A stretch of 47,630 nucleotides of DNA from Gammaproteobacteria bacterium (GCA_018827205.1 JAHJXZ010000185.1:1-47630); one strand, 5' to 3'. Counted from the stretch's first letter, positions 1-8,513 are shown. Notes: generated from the letters alone by a model not told the origin. A program made the numbers and translations.

Positions 1-309
1 CAGACGGTCATTCTCAGCTTGTGCATCGGTAAGCTCCTTGTGTTCTTTGGCATCGAGGGCGGCCAGTCGCAGCTCTAAGGCCTGCCGTTGTTCTTGCTGG
101 GCCTGCAACTGGCGGGCTGATGCTCGGGCAATTTCACCTAGGGTATGCTCATGAGCTACAGCCTGCTGCTCCTTGGCGGAAACAGCTTGAGCCGCATCAA
201 CCTGGGCAAGCGCCACGCGCACCTGCTGGGCGCCTCCGACCAGTACCAGGGACAGCACCCATGCCCCGGCCAGCCACGCCCAGGCCGGGACAAGCTTCAG
301 CCAGGTCAC
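1..309 (-). CDS. Rz-like inner-membrane spanin, partial (C-terminus off window)
   Basis: The reading frame starts at GTG 309, overlapping the stop of the preceding gene (GTGA), and runs off the left edge. The visible 103 residues begin with a short basic start and one hydrophobic segment (about residues 5-25). An Ala/Gln/Glu-rich coiled-coil region follows (repeated AQQ, QLQAQQEQRQ-type runs). This is the architecture of lambda Rz i-spanins, which link inner and outer membranes at the last step of lysis. It follows an endolysin-like gene, which fits a lysis cassette. No embedded Rz1 lipoprotein frame is visible in the part present; it may lie beyond the edge. The family call rests on topology and context, not on a recognised signature. 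Confidence 0.65.
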   Translation of the reverse strand, partial: MTWLKLVPAWAWLAGAWVLSLVLVGGAQQVRVALAQVDAAQAVSAKEQQAVAHEHTLGEIARASARQLQAQQEQRQALELRLAALDAKEHKELTDAQAENDRL

Positions 310-815
310 GGATATACCACCCGCTCTGCCGCTGCGTAGTTGCGGCCCCACTTGGCGCGCAGCTCATCCTTCTGCGCCTGATCACCGCGGCTATGGGCGC
401 CAGGGCGCCAGGTGCGCAGGTACAGCTGCCAGGCGGCGTCGACATCGCCCTTGCTGGGCAGCTTGCCGGGGTCAGACCACAGCAGCAGACGTGCCAGGCC
501 GGCGGCAAGCACATCGTCGTTGTCGATGGCGGTGTAGATGTGCTCGTTCACTGGCTGCACGCCGCGCGCATCGCACAGGCCTACAGCAAGCTCACTGGTC
601 AGGTGGTGGCGCAGCACGCCGTGAACCATGCCTCCACCCAGCTCTGCCTGCCAGAAGCTGCGGGCCGGGCCTTTGATCTGGCGGCGGTGAACAAAGCGGC
701 TTTCTTGCAGGCCAATGGCCAACAGCATCACCTCGGCCTGTGGGCTGCACATTTTAGCGGGCAGCAGCAAAAGCGCCGGCTCAATCGCTGAGCGGCGTAT
801 CTCGGAAAGGGTCAT
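306..815 (-). CDS. Putative lysozyme-like lysis protein
   Basis: A 169-residue protein. The ATG at 815 is chosen because GGAG lies just upstream; the longer frame to 890 would run through a terminator hairpin. The N-terminal part contains LLAIGLQESRF, then a GPARSFWQAE stretch and GGG. A Glu after a hydrophobic helix followed by an aromatic Gly-rich segment resembles lysozyme or transglycosylase folds, so Glu in LQESRF is the candidate catalytic residue. It lies directly upstream of the Rz-like gene with a 4-base overlap, as expected for an endolysin. Similar proteins are common near the lysis end of Pseudomonas prophages. The enzymatic role is inferred; no signal peptide is seen. Confidence 0.6.
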   Translation of the reverse strand: MTLSEIRRSAIEPALLLLPAKMCSPQAEVMLLAIGLQESRFVHRRQIKGPARSFWQAELGGGMVHGVLRHHLTSELAVGLCDARGVQPVNEHIYTAIDNDDVLAAGLARLLLWSDPGKLPSKGDVDAAWQLYLRTWRPGAHSRGDQAQKDELRAKWGRNYAAAERVVYP

Positions 816-830
816 GGGAACTCCGGGCAA

Positions 831-856
831 CAAAAAACCCGCGCTGGGCGGGCATG
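831..856 (-). terminator. Intrinsic terminator after 1123-1584
   Basis: On the minus strand a GC-rich hairpin (CCCGCCC, loop AG, CGCGGG) is followed by six T. It lies between the papain-like gene and the endolysin-like gene. Late transcripts must read through it to reach lysis genes, which fits Q-type antitermination. Confidence 0.7.
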
Positions 857-913
857 GTCTAGGCTGTGATTGCGCACAAAGCGCACCCACCTACTTACGC
901 AAGGATGCTATCG

Positions 914-1126
914 ATGGGACTGATCATCGCCCGCAAGGTCAACGAAGAGTTCGTATTATTCACCGACCCCGATACAGACCCGGATCTGCTGCTAGAGCAG
1001 CTCTCCGAAGGCTTCACAATCCGGGTGCACGAGGTCAATGATTCTGGCACCAATGTGAAGCTGGACATCTGCGCCCCGATAGGCCTAAAGATTCTGCGCA
1101 GCGAACTTCTTGACCGCGAGCCCTAG
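914..1126 (+). CDS. CsrA/RsmA-family translational regulator, phage-borne
   Basis: A 70-residue protein starting at ATG 914 (AAGG 9 bases upstream). The pattern fits CsrA throughout: MGLIIARKV at the N-terminus (LxxxRxV), an alternating beta core FTIRVHEV, then VKLDICAP, and a C-terminal LRSELL helix in place of HREEI. Arg residues near both RNA-binding edges (ARK and LRSE) are kept. A loop of about 12 acidic residues is inserted between strands 1 and 2. CsrA proteins bind GGA motifs in mRNA leaders and alter translation. The gene is on the plus strand inside a long minus-strand late operon. Its stop shares the palindrome CTAG with the stop of the convergent gene. It is a moron-type gene that could reprogram the host Rsm network. 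Confidence 0.8.
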   Translation: MGLIIARKVNEEFVLFTDPDTDPDLLLEQLSEGFTIRVHEVNDSGTNVKLDICAPIGLKILRSELLDREP

Positions 1127-1584
1127 GCAGCCTGGCGGCGCGCCCAGCTATCAGTAAGCCAACGACACTGCACGCCAGCTGTTTCCGGGTTGTATATCGA
1201 AGGGTTTGGCAATGCCAACGCACGCATACACCACTCTGAACAGAACGCAGCGTGCTCAGTGGGCCGGTTGCGGTTGAACACCTGGCTGGCGATCAGCGAG
1301 GGCCAGCCGTATACGTCGCTGTCCGTGGCCTCGAAGTAGCGCACGATGGCGGCACCATCAGCCCACGGCAGCTCGATCAGATCCCAGTGATCACCGCCAA
1401 GGCTGATTTCATCGGCCCCAGGCCCAACCCGCTTGCGGCGCACACCCTTGTCCATCACTGAACTGGAATAGCACCAGCCATCCACCACCAATTCACAGTG
1501 GCTGTAGATCGATGCCGTCCACCAGCGTATGGCGGCATTGCCGAGCTGGCCATTCCCTTTGTACAGCGCGAGTCGAGCGCTCAT
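1123..1584 (-). CDS. Permuted papain-like (NlpC/P60, YiiX-type) phage protein
   Basis: A 153-residue protein. ATG 1584 is chosen for its strong GGAGGG site and ATGA overlap with the upstream stop. It has SHCELV (His) in the N-terminal half and AAFCSEWC (Cys) in the C-terminal third. This His-before-Cys order is typical of circularly permuted NlpC/P60 enzymes. Such phage proteins may cut peptidoglycan peptides, either in the tail or in lysis. It lies between the tail fibre genes and the lysis genes, so either role is possible. Catalysis is inferred from the motif order. Confidence 0.6.
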   Translation of the reverse strand: MSARLALYKGNGQLGNAAIRWWTASIYSHCELVVDGWCYSSSVMDKGVRRKRVGPGADEISLGGDHWDLIELPWADGAAIVRYFEATDSDVYGWPSLIASQVFNRNRPTEHAAFCSEWCMRALALPNPSIYNPETAGVQCRWLTDSWARRQAA

Positions 1585-2066
1585 GCCGCACCCTCCGGGA
1601 TCGGAGACAGCGGCCATTCAATCATAGGCATCTCTGCTATCAGCTCTGCCTCGGTGGGCACTGGCCGCAGCCCTGCCTTCACCTGTTGCATTATCGTGTA
1701 CCCGACCATATTGCAATCATCCATAAATTTGGCGAAGGCCATCCCCTCAGCCTGGAAGGGGCCAGGGAACCCCGCTCTCAGCGCACACGTGAACCGGCTG
1801 TCATATCTGCACTGACCTGCAACAGAATCTAGGTGGCTGTTTAAGGCTATAGTAAGGGCGGCCTGAACATCCACTGGGTCAGCGGTCCAACGCAAGCCAT
1901 CCCAGATATCCCCTCTATTCAAGGGCAATCCGCACTCAATAAAGCCATCAGGGACCGGCGAGCCAAGGTCTAGCGCAATGGTTACACCTGGACCACCGCC
2001 ATAGACTTTCTGCTCGACCTGAATAACGCGCCCGGTGCCCACATCAATCTCGGTTCGATAGGTCAT
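1581..2066 (-). CDS. Tail-fibre-associated protein, probable assembly chaperone
   Basis: A 161-residue protein immediately downstream of the tail-fibre gene with a 4-base overlap. The N-terminal part resembles a short fibre or tip segment (YRTEIDVGTG, QKVYGGGPG). The C-terminal half has helical segments and a Pro/Glu-rich run (PVPTEAELIAEMP) common in small proteins that follow phage tail fibres. The position suggests a fibre assembly chaperone or fibre accessory. I recognise no catalytic motif. Confidence 0.6.
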   Translation of the reverse strand: MTYRTEIDVGTGRVIQVEQKVYGGGPGVTIALDLGSPVPDGFIECGLPLNRGDIWDGLRWTADPVDVQAALTIALNSHLDSVAGQCRYDSRFTCALRAGFPGPFQAEGMAFAKFMDDCNMVGYTIMQQVKAGLRPVPTEAELIAEMPMIEWPLSPIPEGAA

Positions 2067-2587
2067 AGTAACCCCTCCCTAGCAAGGCCAAGCGTGCCGC
2101 CGTCATAACTATCCGTGCCATTGAAGGCGGTTACTCGAATACGCGTGAGCACACCAGATAGCGCCTTTGAACCTGAGGTGTCGACTATGTAGCCAGTGCA
2201 CCCAAGGCTTCCTTCAAATGCATAAGTGTTCCCGCTTTGGCGGGTAATTTTTAGCACTCCGCCGAAAACATCCGATGCACCCGTGTTTGCGAAAACAATT
2301 CCGATCGTATAGGCCTGAGTAGCTGCTGAGCTTCCGCCAGTTCGGGAGGAATGGCAGTTATAGCCCGTGTTTTCAAATGAGGATGACGTGCCGAGCAGCA
2401 CAACAATTTGGCTTGCCCCGCTCAGGCTTACTCCATGAAAAGTGAGGGTGAACTCGTGCGGCGAGGACGGTAGACCGTTGAAGTCAACAGACGTACCGCT
2501 AGCGGCAAGAGTTGTAGAATCACGGACGAACAGCTGCTCCTGCGAAGCAATATCCTTAGCATCACTTCGCAGGCCTACGTGCCTCAT
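2063..2587 (-). CDS. Tail fibre, C-terminal receptor-binding-type domain
   Basis: A 174-residue protein with a beta-rich composition full of Ser, Thr, Gly and Asn. SSPHEFTLTFHGVSLSG and IVVLLG motifs are characteristic of a common tail-fibre distal domain, where a strand reading TLTFxGVS is followed by LGTSSSFENTGY. It is short for a whole fibre and is preceded by another fibre gene with ATGA coupling, so the two may form one adhesin. It probably determines receptor choice. Its composition is more AT-rich than its neighbours, as expected for an exchangeable adhesin module. Confidence 0.7.
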   Translation of the reverse strand: MRHVGLRSDAKDIASQEQLFVRDSTTLAASGTSVDFNGLPSSPHEFTLTFHGVSLSGASQIVVLLGTSSSFENTGYNCHSSRTGGSSAATQAYTIGIVFANTGASDVFGGVLKITRQSGNTYAFEGSLGCTGYIVDTSGSKALSGVLTRIRVTAFNGTDSYDGGTLGLAREGLL

Positions 2588-3306
2588 GCCACCACCGTTA
2601 CCCGGTATTGCCCAGTGGTCGGGGCAACGCCGAAGGTGATCTGCACAGTGTCGTCGGTGTTGGCCACCCAGTCAGCGATGACACCGGCATTGCTCGAAAC
2701 CTCCCGCACGCTCACGATCAGGTCGCGCGTGCCAAAGTTGTGGGTTATCGAGATAGTCGTGGCGCTGTTATCGCCGATGGTAGCGCTGACCTTGCGGGCA
2801 ACCACCGCAGGATCAATGGAGATAACGCCACCAGTGATGTCGATTCCGGCGCCTGCGGTATAGCTCGCTCCACCGCCAACCTGGGCCCATACAAGACCAG
2901 TTGTGCCAATAGTGATCGGGCCATCGGTGGTCATGTGCCACTGGCTGTTGCCGTTGGCAGTGCCCTCTGAAACGAAGACCGTTGCGCCAACCACTTCAGT
3001 GCCGGCGTCAAAGTCTGCAGCGCGAGACCAGGCGCCGGTGGCTGCGACGTAAATGCCATTGGCCGAGCCGGTGCTTTGATCCTTAACCAGCACCCGGTCG
3101 CCTGCAACAACGCTCACCCCGTCGATGGTTTGCGCGCCAGAGAGCGTGATGTTTGCAGTGCTGGCTGCGCGTACCGGCTCTTTCCACTTCCAGCCCTGCA
3201 CGGCAGCATCGAGCTGCGCTTTGCTTACTGCGTCCTGCGGGTCAACTGCATCAGCCAGGTTCTGAACCCGGAAGCCATCGGCGTTTAGGTGGTTTGTGAT
3301 CTTCAT
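2584..3306 (-). CDS. Tail fibre protein
   Basis: A 240-residue protein. ATG 3306 follows AGGAG; the longer frame to 3468 only overlaps the upstream gene. It begins MKITNHLNADGFRVQNLA, a typical fibre attachment start with an L-ADP-ID linker (DPQDAVSKAQLDA). It continues with a Gly/Asn beta-rich shaft (NANGIYVAATG-like repeats, ADFDAGTEVVGATVFV). The C-terminal domain of about 85 residues (SATIGDNSATTISITHNFG) matches the SIxHxLGTxDxxVxV-type fold seen at the end of many phage fibres. Confidence 0.8.
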   Translation of the reverse strand: MKITNHLNADGFRVQNLADAVDPQDAVSKAQLDAAVQGWKWKEPVRAASTANITLSGAQTIDGVSVVAGDRVLVKDQSTGSANGIYVAATGAWSRAADFDAGTEVVGATVFVSEGTANGNSQWHMTTDGPITIGTTGLVWAQVGGGASYTAGAGIDITGGVISIDPAVVARKVSATIGDNSATTISITHNFGTRDLIVSVREVSSNAGVIADWVANTDDTVQITFGVAPTTGQYRVTVVA

Positions 3307-3314
3307 GGGCGCTC

Positions 3315-3638
3315 CTAGTTGCAGTAGGCGAAGCCAGCAACAGGCCGGCCGTGCGTGATTTGGATGATGTTGTCGTCGATGTAGCGGATATCGGAGATCA
3401 CGGCATTGCCGGCCAGGTCGGTGACCATGACGCTGGGGCGGCGCTGCAGGTTGTGGGGTACGGTCCAAACAGCTAGCGGATCTTCCTGCTCAAACTGGAA
3501 TGTCTCGCCGCCGTTGGTGCCTGGCGGGCCTGGCGGCCCCTGCTCACCCGTCGCCACCAGCGTGGCTGGCGCCTGCTCAGGCGCGACCACAAGCGCAAAG
3601 GCTTCGGCTGTTACCAGCGCCCGCGCGCAGCTAGTCAT
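3315..3638 (-). CDS. Small tail protein with collagen-like GPP segment
   Basis: A 107-residue protein starting at ATG 3638 after GGGAGG, overlapping the upstream gene by 8 bases. It has an Ala-rich N-terminal segment, a short collagen-like run GEQGPPGPPGTNGG, and a C-terminal domain (WTVPHNLQRRPSVMVTD, IQITHGRPVAG). That domain is the same fold type as the C-terminal domain of the adjoining fibre (THNFG...VSVRE). The gene is probably a fibre or tip component with a trimerising collagen-like spacer. Confidence 0.65.
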   Translation of the reverse strand: MTSCARALVTAEAFALVVAPEQAPATLVATGEQGPPGPPGTNGGETFQFEQEDPLAVWTVPHNLQRRPSVMVTDLAGNAVISDIRYIDDNIIQITHGRPVAGFAYCN

Positions 3639-4215
3639 GGGTGACCTCCCGGCTTACCACCACATCCCCCTCGGCCCAGCGGGTCACGTCGCCATTGCTC
3701 ATGGTCAGCTCAAGGTCATAGCGGCCTTTCGTCCAGGTGATAGCGGCGGTTTCTTCGGCGGTTAGGGTGATGATCAAGCGGCCAGGGGCTGCGATAACCA
3801 GACGATCATTCTCGGTGGTCAGCTCCAGCAGCAGCGTGCCGGCTGCATCACGAATAAACATGCGGGCGGTGCAGTCGGTTAGATCTACCGGCGGCTGATA
3901 CACGATCATGCCACCTGTGGCGTTGCGTCCAGTGCCGTTAAAGGCGTTCAACTCCAAGGTGTCGGCGTTGGTGACCTTGGCTAGATGGAATGGCTGGCGG
4001 GTTTTGTCGCGGCTAAGCTCGCCCCAGCCGGTCACCCCCTCAATCCAGATTGGCCAGTCGCCGATCAGGCCGTGAGTGGGCACAGTAAGCAGCAGCGGTG
4101 CCGTTGCCTGAATCACAGTGATCGGCTTGTACACATACACCGGCTGCATCATGAGCAGCGGTTTACGCAGGGTGGCACCCTGATTGATGCGCAGGTCTAG
4201 GCGGGCCGGCTGCAT
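3631..4215 (-). CDS. Phage virion structural protein (tail tip region)
   Basis: A 194-residue protein of beta-rich composition (LRINQGATLRKP near the N-terminus; VYQPPVDLTDCTARM in the middle; a C-terminal LTAEETAAITW and GRYDLELTMSNGD). The QGATxxxP and DLTGxxxRMxIR pattern is typical of phage proteins between the tip and the fibres. It is coupled to the collagen-like gene. The exact role is unknown. Confidence 0.6.
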   Translation of the reverse strand: MQPARLDLRINQGATLRKPLLMMQPVYVYKPITVIQATAPLLLTVPTHGLIGDWPIWIEGVTGWGELSRDKTRQPFHLAKVTNADTLELNAFNGTGRNATGGMIVYQPPVDLTDCTARMFIRDAAGTLLLELTTENDRLVIAAPGRLIITLTAEETAAITWTKGRYDLELTMSNGDVTRWAEGDVVVSREVTHD

Positions 4216-4241
4216 GGCTGGCTACTCCGTAATGGGTTGGC

Positions 4242-5003
4242 TTAGAGGTCGAAGGTCAGATCGATGGTGCGGGTTACGCCGTCTGCCCAGTCGTGGCTGG
4301 CGAGGTCCCACTCCCAGGTTGACTCACCCGATGCGGCCTCGAAGAAGGCGGCACCGGCGCCGGTAAATGTGTCAGCGCCCTGCGCTGCGATGCTGGCGAG
4401 CTGCGCCGCGGTGAACTCATGCGCCAATTTCAGGTACAGGCTGTATGGCTCAGCACCGCCCGATGGCTGAACAAAAACCGCATTCACCGCAACGTCACCA
4501 ATCTCGCCGCCAAAGGCCAATACGCTCGGGGTGCAGGTGCTGCCCGGGTAATCAGTGCCGCCATCGAAGCCGAAGCTGCTGTAGATCGATGCCTTGACGC
4601 CCACGCTTAGGCTGAACTCGGTAACCAGCGGTGGCGCAGGGATAGCGGCCTCAACGGCTGCAAGGCGCGCGTAAATGTCACTGAGCGCTGCAGCGGTAAG
4701 GCGAACACTTGCCATATCCCCTTCAAGCCATTCGAGCGCAGTGGTGCCTTCTTGCGCTCGCAGCACATCCAGCACGCCACTGGCGGAAGCGGTAACGTGC
4801 ACCACCTCCCAGGCGGTTTCGCGCAACTGGCCTTCCACAGTTTCAATGCGGGATAGGGTCAGCGGGTAGTAGTTGCCATCCACTAGGCCAGTCAGGCGGG
4901 CTGCAGCTTCTGTGCCGACAGTGAGCGTTAGCGCTTCGGTGCTGGCCGGCGCTTCCAGAAACGAAGTCCAGTTATCTATAAACAGGCGTTGAGGCATGAT
5001 CAC
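4242..5003 (-). CDS. Phage tail tip protein
   Basis: A 253-residue protein. Its start is GTG 5003, overlapping the upstream stop (GTGA); ATG 4997, two codons later, is nearly as likely. The N-terminal half resembles proteins displayed along the tail tip (LFIDNWTSFLEAPAS, LTLSRIETVEGQLRE, VLDVLRAQEGT). The C-terminal half is a beta domain with SLSVGVKASIYSSFGFD. It sits inside a set of overlapping late genes downstream of the tape measure. I do not recognise a named family. Confidence 0.55.
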   Translation of the reverse strand: MIMPQRLFIDNWTSFLEAPASTEALTLTVGTEAAARLTGLVDGNYYPLTLSRIETVEGQLRETAWEVVHVTASASGVLDVLRAQEGTTALEWLEGDMASVRLTAAALSDIYARLAAVEAAIPAPPLVTEFSLSVGVKASIYSSFGFDGGTDYPGSTCTPSVLAFGGEIGDVAVNAVFVQPSGGAEPYSLYLKLAHEFTAAQLASIAAQGADTFTGAGAAFFEAASGESTWEWDLASHDWADGVTRTIDLTFDL

Positions 5004-6382
5004 GTCCAGCCGATTGGGGCCGCCGAAGGGGCAGCAAATTCATAGGTCACAGGGTTGAAGGCGCCATAAGAAGCAGGCCCGTACAGTGCTTCACGTTGTG
5101 GGCTGCTGACTATTTCGGCCTCTTCTGTAGCGTTAATGGTCACGCTGCCCATCGGCGTGGCTGCCCCCAGGTAGCGGTGCTCCGGGTCTGTGCTGCCGGT
5201 ACCGGTGAGGCTGATGTAGAACGCCAACAGGTTGTTACTGAAAGGCAGCACTTCGCAGCGATCCCCCACGTTGACGCCTGGCATGTAATTGCGCGGCATC
5301 ACCTGGTGCAGCAAGCTGTAAGCGCCGGACTTAGGCAGGGCGTACAGATAACCCGGAATCGTTTCGTCATAGATCGTTTCGCCATTCAACGTGCCAGTGC
5401 CGTCGACGGTTCCGGTTTGCATGGAGTCGAATTCAGACTCAAGCTCAGCCTCAGCCTTTTGCACTCCATTTACCCTGAGCCGGCGGCGCACTAATTGACG
5501 GTGGTATCCAGTCGCCGCGCTTAAAGGGCACTCCTGCGCCAACTCTTCATGCTGATCGATGGTGCAGGTCTGCGTGCCGCCGCCGGCATCAAACCAGGCC
5601 GCCCAAATACGCCCCTCAATATCGCGAGTTTCGTAACCGGTGGCTGAGTTTGGGTTGCCTCCGCCATCCAAGGTAATCGTCATGGCGTCTTCATAGTCAG
5701 TCGTGCCGAGCGTTTCGGTGCGGTCGTGTAGCACTGTCACGTTGAGTTCAAAGGCAGTGCCGATATCGCCCACCACCTCAGCCAGCAGAAAGCCCAGCGG
5801 AATCTTGCGCTCGCCAGGGCTGTAGGCCGGGTCGTTGCAATATTGCATAAGGATGGCCTTGCGACCGTCCGGCGTAATGTCCATCGGCATCGGGTCGATG
5901 ATGACCAACACCGCGCCGCTGCCGAGGTCCACCACCGGAGTCGACTGGCCGTTATCCACCGCCATGTTCACCGTGAGGCTGCGCACATCTGCCGGCTTAC
6001 CAATCAGGCCCATCCGGCTTGCAGTTTCGGCTTGCCAGTTGATTGTCCAGCGCGAGCCATCGGCGGCGCAGTAGATCCATCCGCCTAGATCACGCCCGTA
6101 AACCTGAAAGAACCGCCCGCACAGAATGGCCTCATTGCGCCATTCCATGCCCAGCGCCAAGTCTGCAGCCACCTGCTCCGGCGTGCGGTCGATAGCCGCA
6201 ACGCCTGGCACTTTGAGGCGGTAGGTGTACCACGGCGCTTCCGGCATATCGTGCAACCGCGTGGTGCCATTCGGCAGCTGTATCTCACTCGGCGAGAAAT
6301 CATCTTCCTTGCTGATCAGTCCGTGCCAAGGCCAGCCCCATATCCCGACCTTGCCGAAGTTAAGCGAGAACTCATCAATCAT
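5000..6382 (-). CDS. Phage tail protein, probable tip/baseplate component
   Basis: A 460-residue protein of mixed beta composition, rich in Trp and Tyr near the start (FGKVGIWGWPWHG). There are no transmembrane helices or enzymatic motifs. Its place between the hub-like 563-residue gene and the smaller tip proteins, with 4-base overlaps on both sides, marks it as part of the tail-tip set. The set does not look like lambda M-L-K-I-J; no gpJ- or gpK-like sequence is seen. Confidence 0.55.
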   Translation of the reverse strand: MIDEFSLNFGKVGIWGWPWHGLISKEDDFSPSEIQLPNGTTRLHDMPEAPWYTYRLKVPGVAAIDRTPEQVAADLALGMEWRNEAILCGRFFQVYGRDLGGWIYCAADGSRWTINWQAETASRMGLIGKPADVRSLTVNMAVDNGQSTPVVDLGSGAVLVIIDPMPMDITPDGRKAILMQYCNDPAYSPGERKIPLGFLLAEVVGDIGTAFELNVTVLHDRTETLGTTDYEDAMTITLDGGGNPNSATGYETRDIEGRIWAAWFDAGGGTQTCTIDQHEELAQECPLSAATGYHRQLVRRRLRVNGVQKAEAELESEFDSMQTGTVDGTGTLNGETIYDETIPGYLYALPKSGAYSLLHQVMPRNYMPGVNVGDRCEVLPFSNNLLAFYISLTGTGSTDPEHRYLGAATPMGSVTINATEEAEIVSSPQREALYGPASYGAFNPVTYEFAAPSAAPIGWT

Positions 6383-6819
6383 GGCGGGCTCGCATAGTTG
6401 AAGTCGTGATTCACATCGTCTGCGTCCGTCATCACGATCTTTGCCGGTGGACTCAGCTCCAGGGTGAAGATGCCGTCGCTGGTTTCCAGATACCGCGCGG
6501 CGTGGAATGTGCGGGCACTGTAGTCCTGCTCTTCCAGCGGGCTGGCAATACCACCACCACCTTGAGCCGGCGGCGGCGTGTAGTTGCCCCGACCGCGAGC
6601 CACCGGCAACGCTCCCAGCGCAGGCACACTGCGCAGCGTGCGCCGCACCCGGGTCGGCGCGATCAACCGGTTGAGGTCTTCAACCACAGACTCTCCGCGG
6701 CGCTCGGCCACAATGCTCTGGCCAATGGCACGACGCTCAGCAGCCCCTGTGCCGGCCCGTGTACTGTTTACTCCGGCTCGAATAGCCGCGCGCTGCTGCG
6801 CAAGCGTGGGGTCGGCCAT
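6379..6819 (-). CDS. Small tail tip protein
   Basis: A 146-residue protein. ATG 6819 is chosen because GGAG lies 8 bases upstream; the frame could open two codons earlier at TTG. The N-terminal half is Ala/Arg-rich and helical (LAQQRAAIRAG, AERRAIGQSIVAERRG), followed by a Pro/Gly linker (TPPPAQGGGG) and a beta C-terminus. It starts immediately before the stop of the upstream gene. Function not recognised. Confidence 0.55.
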   Translation of the reverse strand: MADPTLAQQRAAIRAGVNSTRAGTGAAERRAIGQSIVAERRGESVVEDLNRLIAPTRVRRTLRSVPALGALPVARGRGNYTPPPAQGGGGIASPLEEQDYSARTFHAARYLETSDGIFTLELSPPAKIVMTDADDVNHDFNYASPP

Positions 6820-6821
6820 GA

Positions 6822-8513
6822 TCAAAGCTCCAGCAGGTCGTTGGGTATCGCCACCCGGTAGACGCCATCAATTGGCACAATCAGCTCATCACGCTGCTCG
6901 ACCGGTATCTCAGCGGCATCGATGTCGAAGCGGCGCGGGTACATCTCAGCGCTAGGTTCAGTCGTCGTGTAGTTACCCGCAAAGCCGGGCAGCTCGTCGT
7001 CGTACTCAGGCGCATCAACCCGCCCGCCCAGCTGGGTTGGCAGGTTGGTTGGCGTCGGGATCGGTGGCGGCTGTTCCTCATCCACCGATGCTGGCGGCGT
7101 GAGCGGGTCTGTCACATCGCCGCCGCCGCGCATCACCTTGATGCTGATAGTGGTAGTGGGCAAAGCTTCACCGAAGTCATCCGCGACGCGCACCACCTTG
7201 CCGATTGCCCTGGCGCCCTGATCCTCAAAGAGGATGGTGTGCACCAGGTCAATCCCCATCACCATGCTGGTGGGCACCTGCCAGTTCAGCACCGTGCCGC
7301 GATGGGCCTGCACAACAGTGGCCACCGCTTGGAGCAATTGCACCTGCAGGAACAGAGCCCGCCGCGCATCGTCGCGCTCATCGGTGTGGCTGCTGAAGCC
7401 ATCAGTGAATGGCGTGTCAGCCCATGTTTCGGCAGCAACGCTTTCGACCTCGAAGGCGCTGCCAATCCGCTCGATCACCTCGCCAGCCACTGCAATGCTG
7501 GTAGGCACTTGCACGCTCAGGGCGTAGCGCTCGGTCACGCTCTGCGCCCAACGCCGGGCGATGGTGAAGCTGGCACCCAGCAGCAACTCCTCGCCGACGA
7601 ATGAGTTTTCCCACGGCACACCAAGCCCGCACGGATCAGGCATGGTTGGCCACAGCAGATCCCAACTGAAATTATCCATCAGGTTTGCGCCGGCACTCGC
7701 CACGGCTTCACGCACCATTTCCGTGGTGGGTAGCTCCTTGCTATTGCTGAAATACCAATCGCAGAAACCGCCGCCAATCCAACTATAGGCTTCGTTCTGC
7801 TGGCGCAGGCGCATGTAACGATAATCGGACTCTATGGCCACGGTGTTCACTAAACGTGACAAATCGGGCCATTCGACGCTGAGGCTTTCATCGATGGTGG
7901 TGTTGTAGCCAAACACGAAGTGCGGCGCGGTGGCGTACCAGCTGGTTACACGCAGCTCACCTGTTGGCGAGCAGTCCAGGCTGGCGGTGCGGGTACTCAT
8001 GCGCTCCTGCGCGTAATCCCAGCGGCTGCGGCCTTCAACCGGATCGAACACATCCAGCGACCACAGGCCGCAAGTCAGCGCATCGATCTCGGCCACGCTC
8101 AGGGCTTCTACCCGCTGCTGCAGCTGGTCGCTGCATTCACAGCTGAGGATCCTGTTGTTGGAGTCCCATTGAGGTGGGCCGGCGATGCGGCCGGTAAAGC
8201 GCCGCGCCTCGGTGGTCACGCCCTCTTTGGTGCTGATGTAGTCGATGGTTACGGTGCGCCCTACCCACTCACTTGGCACAACAGGTCCAGCGGGCAGATA
8301 GAGCTGAAAGCCTGCCACGCCGGCGGCGCCTTCCTCACGGTCAACATCCGCGCCACCGGTAAGCTGGGCGCTCATGTCGACGCCACCTACAACCACGCGC
8401 AAGCTCCACAGGTAGCTGATGCCCGCGACAATGTACTCTGGCTCAGCTTCAGCAGATGACGCGATCGCACCATTGAGGGGGGCGCCGTTGAGAGGTCCAC
8501 CATTGAGTAGCAT
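6822..8513 (-). CDS. Large tail tip / hub-like protein
   Basis: A 563-residue protein. The N-terminus has three short LNG(G/A)PLNGA-type repeats. A beta-rich body follows (VGGVDMSAQLTGGADVDRE, RFTGRI, ILSCECSDQLQQR) that resembles tail hub proteins, which bind the tube end. The C-terminal third has a Pro-rich linker (PPPIPTPTNLPTQLG). It follows a 169-residue partner with a TGATG overlap. The order after the tape measure (169 aa, 563 aa, 146 aa, 460 aa) suggests a distal tail plus hub plus tip arrangement. The role is inferred from size and position. Confidence 0.6.
   Translation of the reverse strand: MLLNGGPLNGAPLNGAIASSAEAEPEYIVAGISYLWSLRVVVGGVDMSAQLTGGADVDREEGAAGVAGFQLYLPAGPVVPSEWVGRTVTIDYISTKEGVTTEARRFTGRIAGPPQWDSNNRILSCECSDQLQQRVEALSVAEIDALTCGLWSLDVFDPVEGRSRWDYAQERMSTRTASLDCSPTGELRVTSWYATAPHFVFGYNTTIDESLSVEWPDLSRLVNTVAIESDYRYMRLRQQNEAYSWIGGGFCDWYFSNSKELPTTEMVREAVASAGANLMDNFSWDLLWPTMPDPCGLGVPWENSFVGEELLLGASFTIARRWAQSVTERYALSVQVPTSIAVAGEVIERIGSAFEVESVAAETWADTPFTDGFSSHTDERDDARRALFLQVQLLQAVATVVQAHRGTVLNWQVPTSMVMGIDLVHTILFEDQGARAIGKVVRVADDFGEALPTTTISIKVMRGGGDVTDPLTPPASVDEEQPPPIPTPTNLPTQLGGRVDAPEYDDELPGFAGNYTTTEPSAEMYPRRFDIDAAEIPVEQRDELIVPIDGVYRVAIPNDLLEL

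Noticed and set aside
306-890. Longer start of the endolysin-like gene at 890
   Set aside because: Would cross a terminator and lacks a ribosome site; ATG 815 is better.
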